Source: Pagrus major
Taxonomy: Eukaryota > Chordata > Actinopteri > Spariformes > Sparidae
NCBI RefSeq assembly: GCF_040436345.1
Contig: NC_133230.1
Coordinates: 2,612,797-2,676,796 of the forward strand
Length of the DNA stretch: 64,000 nt
Direction of reading: 5' to 3'
Positions 55,680 to 64,000 of this stretch are shown here, piece by piece. The position numbers and the translations under genes are program-made. The stretch's first letter is position 1; every line of letters begins with the position of its first letter. Under the pieces are notes generated by a model. The model was not told the origin of the DNA. It saw only the letters and a program-made list of their open reading frames with translations, and ran no database searches.

Positions 55680-56060
55680 TCAAATTCAAGCTCCTTTCTG
55701 GGCCTGTCCACTGTCTACGTCTCAACCTAATGGGGATTCAGAGCCTATACAATAGGGTGGTATAGACCTTTATGTGGGCGTCCCCTCCCTCTGAAGAGAC
55801 ATATTAACAGGCTTCTGTGACTAATGGATGTAGTGGGATCTAATTTAAAGGAGGGAGGGTATCGAATCCACGCGTGCACAAAGACATTAAAGGAAGTCCT
55901 CCGGGAGGCCGCGGAGTTTTGATCCCTGCCGCCCCCCCGTGGGACGCCGAGCCGCTCATTATGTCGGATAAAACCGGCACAATAAAGAAGAAAATACAGT
56001 ACGCTGTGCTTTTAATGCCCCTGTAATTTATCGAGCGATACGCAATGTTTGAAGTCCAGC
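55680..56060. other. Candidate regulatory element
   Basis: Long complex stretch without repeats (CTGGGCCTGTCCACTGTC, GATCTAATTTAAAGGAGG, GCCGCTCATTATGTCGGA, TGTAATTTATCG). Only weak short frames. Conservation is untested. Confidence 0.22.
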
Positions 56061-56880
56061 TCATCATCAAGTATCGTAGTGGGTGTGTGTCTGTGTGATG
56101 TGTGGTTGGGTAGATTATGAGTAGAGCAAAAGACGATCCTATCTTATCTGAGGATAAGAATATAGCTATTGCATTCCTAACTGAAGAATTGGCCTCCCTA
56201 AGTTAGGATGACGCAAATAATGAGGGAAAATGTGTATTTCCGGTTGAGTAACAGTATCGTGTCATCATTTCAAACACCTGCTTTCGGCTGATTTGAAAGG
56301 CCTGTAAATCAGGGAGGACTGCAGGCCTCCACATGCTGCTGACTACACCTTGGAAATATTCAGCCCAGGGACCAGGACCTGTCCTGGATCTGTCCCAGAC
56401 AGCATCCCACAACTAAAAATCCAACTTTGCCATGCAACTCATGTTCATGACAGGTCTTCGCTTCATTCTGGCATTTAAATATGTTGGAGTGGCAGAATAT
56501 TTCTTGACATGTTGGATGTAAAAGCAGCAAAGACTTCCAGCAGTAATATTAGACAAAAGAGCTCGAGGGGGAATATTTAAAGTTATTTTAAAAACAAGGT
56601 TCAATTCTGTTTTATACAGACAGACTTAATAGTTTGTAAGATAACATGATTAAATTTGCCTTGTTAGAAATACATTCATCATTGTTCTGTTGCTGCAGTA
56701 TTGGTTGATCATAAATATTTACTGTTCACTCTGTTTTCTTTCTTTCTTTTTCTTAATTACGTAACACAGCTCTTTGCACTGACTACTTGTGAATGTGTGT
56801 GATGATAATGTGGTCGGCATCTTCGTATTAAAAGTTCAACATCAGGTAAACACTGAACTAAAATAGCCTCATCCTGGATG

Positions 56881-57230
56881 TCGTGGTGGAGACAGGACTC
56901 TGTAAAGATGTTCCTTGAAGTCGTGGTGGAGACAGGACTCTGTAAAGATGTTCCTGGATGTCGTGGTGGAGACAGGACTCTGTAAAGATGGTCCTGGATG
57001 TCGTGGTGGAGACAGGACTCTGTAAAGATGTTCCTGGATGTCGTGGTGGAGACAGGACTCTGTAAAGATGTTCCTGGATGTCGTGGTGGAGACAGGACTC
57101 TGTAAAGATGTTCCTGGATGTCGTGGTGGAGACAGGACTCTGTAAAGATGTTCCTGGATGTCGTGGTGGAGACAGGACTCTGTAAAGATGGTCCTGGGTG
57201 TTGTGGTGGAGACAGGACTCTGTAAAGATG
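56881..57230. repeat. Minisatellite, 40-bp unit, nine copies
   Basis: TCGTGGTGGAGACAGGACTC begins at 56881, 56921, 56961, 57001, 57041, 57081, 57121, 57161 and (as TTGTGG) 57201, exactly 40 bases apart. Units differ by only a few bases, for example TTCCTTGAAG in the first and GTCCTGG in the third and eighth. Confidence 0.95.
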
Positions 57231-57439
57231 TTTCAAGGCTACACCTGGGGTACCCTGCAATGAACATTTTGCATACCATACATCCTCCTGCTTATACATG
57301 TTAGTATGATGGTATAATTATTTGCATACAGTGATGAACTCCTGCTCTAACATTCCTCTTGCATGCGACTGCCTGTGCTTCAGGATCCACAGCGAACAGT
57401 GATGTCGAGCAGTTATGACTTTTATGGTTTAATTGCTCT

Positions 57440-57464
57440 CCTGCTGCTGCTGCTGCTGCTGCTG
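57440..57464. repeat. (CTG)n microsatellite
   Basis: Eight CTG triplets. Confidence 0.9.
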
Positions 57465-60400
57465 TGGACAGCGACACGCCCAGCCCTTCCCTCTGCATGT
57501 CGCGCTAGGATATTTTCACAGGAGGTGGGCACCTGCTTCAGCTTCCTCACTGATTGTTTCCAGGACCGGGGGCCTCCGTAGTCCTGACATTTTTTGCACT
57601 GAGGTAACGTTTCCTTGCATTATGGTCGCAGAATAGCTCCCCTTGTCCATTGTGCTGGACGTTAAAACTCCTTATGGATTCGTGAACAGTGATGGGGGGA
57701 AAGTGGAGGGAGGGAATGGGGGAGATTCCGGGGAATTCCAGCAGCATTCCTATCAGATTGCCGTCCCGCTCGTTTCTTTTTTTCTGTCAGAATAATCAGT
57801 GCAGCTCTGTGGTGTCAAGGCCGTGTCACAGCTTTGTGCTTGACGCGTAATATTAGGAACATGCAGCCTGATGAGCATCTCAATAAAATAGATGAAGTTT
57901 TATTTCTTTAACAAACAGAGAAATGATCCTAACATTTTATTTTATTGATTTAAAATTAAATTACTCCAGGTATGGGAGCTGTAGTCGGGGTTTTCCCATC
58001 CCAAACACCGTTAAAGTGCAAACAACAAACAAACACTTTCCCACCTGTGGAGTTTTAAGAGAATCATGCAGCTATGAGAGCACCTGCTGCATCGAGTTTC
58101 ACAGCGATTAGACCAAGAATCCTCCGACAAAGTGCCCACGGCGCTTCTCCGCTCGAGATCTTATTATCCAAAGAAGGAAAGAGAGAAAAACAAACACAAT
58201 CAGAGTCTGGAAAAGGCTTCCTCTCTGTGTTGACAGCAAAGAGAAGAACAGAGAGAGTGCGGTAAGAGAGGAGCGGTGCTGGAGGGTCAGTCCGAGGGCT
58301 CGTTGGTGTGATGATGGAGCAGCTCTGAGTGGGTCGGTCTGTTTGACCCGGTGCTGCTTGGTTTGACTCGAAAAGCCTCAAAGCCAAATTCACCTGTCTG
58401 TCACTGCTCTCTGATCATCCAGCCGCCCATTTACCAGCTCATCAGTCACAGAGCGAGAGGTGGACGAAGTGCTCTGACCTCTTACTTAAAGGAAAACTTG
58501 TGAAAAGTCTAAGTTGTATTATGAAGAAGCGCTGGTGGATGAAGGGTTTGATGCACTGCAGCTGAAGAAAGATGAAGACAACACAAACATGATACAAAAA
58601 AGAAATGCAGCAAATAAACAAAATATTCCAATATTCAATATAATAACTTTAAAAAAGAAAATTGCTTTTTGTTTGTTGAACTCTGGAATCTTAATTTTTT
58701 TATTGAAGCATCCACACAAACTTCTAGTAAGCAACGTTACCTCTAGTCTGCCACCTGATTGTTCCCGTGTCCTTTATGAATGATGAAGAGAAGCTAAATA
58801 AAGAAATAAAAAGCTGGAAGGAAAAGGGTTTCTCTTTTTTTAAGATGGGAGCCGGATCAGGTCCGAGTTCAGGAGGAAGGTTGGACAGAGAGAAATGTCA
58901 AGTGGTTTAAGGAGACGGCCTGAGTTTGGACCGGCTCCAAAGCCTCTGGTCTTTAGTTTTCATACAGCACCTTAGATTTTTATCCCTGCAGACTTAAGTC
59001 ATCATGGCGTTGATGACTCATTAGAGCACTTGGGAGCTCCAACAGTCATGACTCATGACTATTGTGCATGCATGAGCTTTAATCTTAGCTGCTGCTGCAA
59101 GTTTGATATGTAACTTCTTATTGTACAGTATCTGTGCGCTCGCCTCCACATCTGTATTGAATGTGTTTGTGTATTTGTGTGCGTTCGGCCGCTCCAGAGA
59201 GCACACAGGAACATTTTCCCACTGCTCCGTGGAGCCGCCGTTCTGTTGTCGCGAAGCCGCAGCCGCGCTGGTCATTGTATTTGTGTCCTGTGTGTCACTT
59301 CCTGCGTCAGATTGTGGATTGTTAGCGAAACAATGGTGTGTTTCGCCTTGAAAGGACACCTCAATCATTTAGCACTAGGCTGTAAATGCAGAGACGTATA
59401 CAGCGCTGTTGCTTTGAGACAATATGTATTCCCCCCCCCCGTGCTGTCACTTGAATGCAGCCTGAGCCCACAGTCCACGTAATGAATCATAATTTAGATA
59501 TGAGCTGATTTTTTGCAGCATCTGAAAGCAACACAATGAACTGCAACTGGCATTCACAGTGTTTTCCCATTAAGCAACAGGGCGCCAACTTTCTAAACCC
59601 CTCCTATTTGTGTTGATAAAAGAAAGAAAAAAAGGCAAAAAAAGACAGATCTTGTCAAGATAGTGCGTGCAATAATGTATGTTTCCAGTAAAAAGAGAGG
59701 ATTTATGTCACCTTCTGGTGTTACAAAACAGCCTGTCTATAAAAGAGGCGTATTTTCTGTGGAATCGGCCGGTGTGGGGTATCACCTACTGTTCCTAACC
59801 AGAAATATTCGTGTGAGCCAAAGCAAACATGCCCACCTCCACAAATATGCAGTCAAGCACACACTTGTCGCTCCTGGTTGTGGTTGTGGTGATGGTGCTG
59901 AAGCCTCTCCCGCATCCCGGCTCACCTCCCACCGGGGATGTTATGCAAAAGAGAGCGAGAGAGAAAAAAAAGAAAAGAAATCAAAGCAAAATGTAGGCCG
60001 ATGCAAGACTTTGTCAGGAAAAAACTAACATGTTTAGACCGAATGGCATTCTTCAGGTCAGGAAGCTGTTTAATTAGGCTCCGACATGTTGCTTCTTCTG
60101 CTATTGCGTGACAGGAATCAGCTCAGAGATGGAAAGTGAAGAAATTCGGCACATTTTTCTCTCAAGTGCTTTGGCAAAGTGCAGCATCGAAGTATCAGTA
60201 CATGAGTTGAGTTGAGGAAATAGTGACTTTACACATTCAGAGTTTTACGTGTACGTTGTTGCAGCCTTGAGGACAACTTGGAACTTGAATTTCCATTTCA
60301 TTTCCCTTTCCCAGTTTCCTCCCGGCGTCACAATTCTCCTGTATTTCTCAGAATTTCCCCCTTTTAGTCATAACGACCTGTTTCCGGCACCGTTCAGAGT

Positions 60401-61284
60401 GCAGCCTACGCGGCTCGTCCTCCTCATTGAGTCAGAGACAGACAGTACTCAAGCAAATTTCAGATGTCCTGAAGAGAATTCTCATTTCTGATGGAAAGTT
60501 TTAAAGGAAAGGGGCGTGCGTTTTGTGTAATCTGCAGCTCTGATATTTCAGTTAATCACAGGGCGCGCAGAGAGGCTGTAGGGCAGTGGCGTGCACAGAC
60601 TCTCGAAGGGGAAAGGTCAAACATTTTCTGAATGAATGAATAAAAAGAGAGGAATTTTACTTCAAGTTCACGCCAGAGGGTGAACTACAGTGTACTTATT
60701 TGTTATTGTCATCCTGTAAAAGTCACCAGAACGCAAGAAACAAAGTGTTTGAAACTCAAAACCCGCTTTGGTTTCAAAATGTTTGTTTTTGAGGCCCCAT
60801 GCTGGTGAGTGCGCGCCTAGCGAGGGCGTAGGATGTATCTGTTGACAAAAGTATTTGCTTGAGGCGAGTGAATTGAATATTAAGATATGTTTCCAAGTAA
60901 AAGGGTCGTAAAAAAGAGTTTATTTGTAATGCTGCTGAGGGTTCAGTCCTGTGCACACTTGCCAGAGACATCATTTTGTTATGGTTACTTAAGTTTGTTG
61001 CTAACTTTTGTGCCGTGCTCCTGGAACGCTTTGACTGGAGCGCAGCACGAGACAAGCTCATAAAATATTGCTGTTGTTGGGTAAAAATTCCACGTTTTAT
61101 TTTACTCACTTCCTTTAGGAGCAAGGTACCGATCACTATTTCTAATAACACCATCGGTATTTTACCTTTTGAGACTTGAGTATTAAAATAAAGAAAAAGA
61201 AAATCTGATATTAAAACGTCCATACTGCAAAAATTCAGGTGAAAATCTGACTGACCGAGGACCTAAAAATAAAAATCCAGTCGT

Positions 61285-61345
61285 TATCTCCTCGCCCTCA
61301 TGCTGATAGAAAGTCAGGTGAAGATTCGAGGTCTGCAAAATACAA
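61285..61345 (-). repeat. Dispersed fish repeat fragment
   Basis: CTGATAGAAAGTCAGGTGAAG is the reverse complement of the TTCACCTGACTTTC core found in the array spacers. Confidence 0.4.
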
Positions 61346-61359
61346 TGCACAAAGAAAAG

Positions 61360-61555
61360 TCTTACTCACCTGTGAGGTTGCCCACAGCCGCGCTGAATTC
61401 TTCATCTTTCCATCAAAGAATGCTCTTTCACAGTCACTCTGCGTGGCGGCGAGCGGATAAGATTCTGAGAAAGTGATGATTCCTCCGCCACCATCTGCTG
61501 CCACAACAAAAAGCACCACGAGGAGATAGCACGCTCAGATCTGAGCGAGATATCG
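61360..61555 (-). other. Possible orphan exon, minus strand
   Basis: On the minus strand a frame ACYLLVVLFVVAADGGGG runs to NSARLWATSQ and ends at a consensus donor CAG/GTGAGTAAG (exon end about 61371). The hydrophobic start resembles a signal peptide, but the nearest in-frame upstream codon is a stop and no matching partner exon was found. The protein is not recognised. A dispersed repeat lies next to it. Confidence 0.15.
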
Positions 61556-62136
61556 ATGATACGTGCCGTCCATGTTGAGGACACTTTGATTGGGTCGATC
61601 GACTGTATTTTTAAAACGATGACAAAGGGAGTAGAGCAAAACTGTTTTTGTTGGAGGCATTCAGGTGGTAAAGGTGGAGCTTTGCCTCCAGACTCTGTCA
61701 GTCCTCCAGGTTTGTGTTCAGTGTTGCGTCTCTAAGATCCCAGCAGTGAGACACTCAACGGGTCACAAACACCAAAGTCCTGATCTGTTGACCCTTTGAC
61801 ACGTCAGGACACCTCAACCTGCCTTTAAAATGGACACGAGACATTTATCCCCCCCAGTTGTTGTTTGTACTTGTCTTTGTCTTCAGTATGTCCTCATTAT
61901 AAAAATACTTTTTGTCTGCACATGAACATTTGATCCACAGGCTCACTGATGTGTCTCCTCAGGTGTGCAGGATGCAGCGAGCTTCATCCATCCCTTTTTT
62001 TAAAAGCTCTCACAGAGTTCACAGAAAGCCCCTCGAGCTTACGCAGGTATTAATTTGCAGTGATTACCTGCAGCTTCACAGGACCTGCAGCACCTCCAGC
62101 CAGCAGTCTGAGACAGGGACCTAATTGACACTGTCT

Positions 62137-62190
62137 GTGGGGAGGAGGAGGAGGTGGAGGAGGAGGAGGAGGAGGAAGAGGAGGGGGGTT
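62137..62190. repeat. GGA-rich purine tract
   Basis: GGAGGAGGAGGAGGTGG-type repeats running into a G-run. Confidence 0.85.
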
Positions 62191-63146
62191 ACTGTCGTTT
62201 TGTTCCTTCCTCTTTAGAGCCGAGCCCCCCCCCTCCTCTCTCCACCCTGCACAGCTTAATGAGATGTTTACATGGAGCTGGGTGTGGGAACCGGGGCCCA
62301 TATGCTGCCGTGTAAGATGACAGGGACCTGCTTTGTGTTTTCGGCCTTGTTAAGAGGTTTTAGTGCTGAAATCAGAGCCTGCAGCTTCCACCGTCCTGCA
62401 GCAAGGTGACAGACACTCGGCATAACATCTGCTATCAGACGAGGTGTTGAAGCACGATGGAAGAAAAAAGGCCTCTCCTTATGAAAATCCAGTTGAAGCC
62501 AGTCAGAAAGCCATTATGTATCTGGCTGTGAGCATGTAGTCTCCTCAGTTTAACAGATAAAACCTCTCTTCATTTTGTTTTAGAGCTGCAGCCTCTGATG
62601 GCTCAGTGAGGCTGGGTATCATCATTTTTTTTTTAGATTTTAGTGCCAATACTCAATAAAAAATGAGGAATATAAAGTTCCTCCTGAAAAATGAGTCAAA
62701 CATCAACACGAGCAGTCCATTAAGAACTTTGCTGAAATAAAGAAAATGTATTTATTAAACTTCTGATTTTGAAAAGTTTGATCACAGTAAACAAAAGCAA
62801 GGAACCCTTTAAAAGATTTTTAAAAAACGGAGCCATGCGTCCTGAAACAGTCCTGAGAAAGCTCTTTTTCTTTCTCGTCTCTTTACTTTCTTTTTGTATA
62901 AAGCCGCAAACACTTCATAGGCACCAGTTCACACATCCATCCATTTTTTAGTGGCCCATCCTTCCTCCTGCTGTTCCCAAGATGTTCCCCGGATTATTCA
63001 AGAAATGAGTGAAGTTACAGGAATCGGTGGTCACAGTCCTCACAGTTACAACTTTGGAAAGGTACTTGAGGAGGGGTTTCCCAAAGGTTTCAGTCCTGCA
63101 GGTGATAAAGGCAGTAAACCATCATGTCTCCAGTGTTATCAGACAG

Positions 63147-63173
63147 ACAGACACACACACACACACACACACA
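63147..63173. repeat. CA microsatellite
   Basis: Short CA run. Confidence 0.9.
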
Positions 63174-63286
63174 CCTTTGGATTAGAGCGGCTGCACCTGC
63201 TGCTGCTGCTCACAAACTGACCTCATCCGCCCGCCAACAAACACCTGCTCACCTGCCACCTGCCCTGTGTGGGCGTCTGTGTCAAT

Positions 63287-63289
63287 TGT

Positions 63290-63347
<58 letters not shown>
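63287..63347. repeat. GT microsatellite
   Basis: About 27 GT units. Confidence 0.95.
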
Positions 63348-63349
<2 letters not shown>

Positions 63350-63884
63350 GTGTGGGCGTCGGATTTTTGTCTTTTTGTCTTTGTGTGAAGGTATGTTGTT
63401 CAAGTGTGTTGTTTTCAGCAGTTGTGTGAGAATTGTTGCACACTGATGCTCCCCAGAGAAACATGAGTTATATTTACATTCACACAAAGACAAATGGAGG
63501 TGCTGCTCTTCTTTATTGTGCACATTGTACAAACTGATCATGTTTTAAAATGTGGTGAAGACAACAGTGAAGATGACTGGTTGCTCTGTTCAACACAACG
63601 GTGGCAAAACGTTGCGTTGGTGCTCTTAAACAGGAGAAAATGGTCATTTTTCAAAAGCAATCCAGGCGCTCTGAAAAAAGAAAATATCAGGAGACGAGGA
63701 GGGAAATACTAAAAAAGCCTTTACTGTAGCAGCTAGGTCATTAAAAGGGCAATAATTAAAAAAGCCAATCAGGTTTTCAACAGGTTGAAACTGCTGTGGT
63801 GAAGATCTTGATAGAAAAAACACTTTTTAGCGTCAGTGCAACGCTGTTTTGTTCCGTCCTCCTCGCGGCTTCGCATCCCGCTGG

Positions 63885-64000
63885 GAGCTAGTGTTGTCGA
63901 GCATATCGAAAATATCAGTACTGATTGTTTGAAATGGTTTCAGTGCTCAGTTTCTGCAGTACAGATACTTCAGGGCTAGCTGCGTTTTTCGCTCTCCTCT
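63885..64000 (+). mobile_element. Possible hAT-like element cut by the window end
   Basis: TAGTGTTGTCGAGCATATCG followed by CAGTACTGATTG and CAGTGCTCAGTTTCTGC resembles fish elements beginning TAGTGTTGTCA and carrying repeated ATCGATACT-like motifs. The other end is not in the window. Confidence 0.3.

Larger units (their letters stand above)
46641..56880. other. Gene-free right flank, part 1
   Basis: Apart from MITE fragments, microsatellites, the CTCF motif and candidate elements, nothing was recognised. A complex stretch at about 53940-54240 follows a polypyrimidine-TAG but has early stops in most frames. Confidence 0.5.
57231..63884. other. Gene-free right flank, part 2
   Basis: No supported gene. 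A 149-codon minus-strand open frame (60774-61223) has no recognisable domain and reads like chance or repeat-derived sequence. Confidence 0.5.

Noticed and set aside
56757-57299. 180-codon minus-strand frame over the minisatellite; also CRISPR-like look
   Set aside because: Direct repeats abut with no variable spacers, in a eukaryotic context. The frame is open because the unit lacks stops. No start or splice context supports a gene.
60774-61223. 149-codon minus-strand frame
   Set aside because: No recognised domain, signal or splice context; may derive from a repeat. A database search would be needed to revive it.

Overview
The window looks like teleost (probably percomorph) genomic DNA. 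It has long gene-free stretches full of CA/GT, TA, GATA-type and CTTT microsatellites, a tRNA-derived fish SINE, several hAT-type non-autonomous DNA transposons, and a tandem array of TRIM genes of the fish-specific bloodthirsty-related (btr, TRIM39-like) type. No prokaryotic signal, RNA gene or CRISPR array is visible.

Left flank (1 to about 14.2 kb): no convincing exon. It holds dispersed repeats, microsatellites, a SINE at 4951-5150, a small MITE near 12.5 kb and several GC-rich or homeobox-motif-rich stretches that could be conserved non-coding elements. This cannot be tested from one sequence.

Array (about 14.2 to 46.3 kb): seven head-to-tail copies on the + strand, spaced 3.5 to 5.2 kb. 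Copies 2 to 7 each encode an intact 538-546 residue protein in one coding exon: RING, B-box 1, B-box 2, coiled coil, PRY-SPRY. Copy 1 has a ~1.2 kb internal deletion and keeps only RING and B-box 1. Upstream of copies 1, 2, 6 and 7 (type A) and 2, 3, 6 and 7 (type B) are related non-coding first exons that end in GTGAGTA-type donors and splice to an acceptor 5 bases before the start codon. Copies 4 and 5 lack both exons. They carry instead a ~1.2 kb CpG-rich block with a TATA-like box, a perfect CTCF consensus and a triple YY1-type cluster. Copy 5 carries a 337-bp hAT-type MITE in its last codons, and the terminal repeat of the MITE supplies the stop codon. Copy 7 has an N-terminal half like its neighbours and a clearly older PRY-SPRY half.

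Right flank (46.3 to 64 kb): again no convincing exon. It holds a perfect CTCF motif just outside the array, several hAT-type MITE fragments, a nine-copy 40-bp minisatellite at 56.9-57.2 kb and CA/GT repeats.

Biologically the array reads as a young, unequal-crossover-driven expansion of putative E3 ubiquitin ligases. Catalytic and oligomerisation modules are nearly constant, while promoters and the ligand-binding PRY-SPRY domains are being exchanged. This is the pattern expected of an innate-immunity multigene family. Function is inferred from the family, not shown by the sequence.
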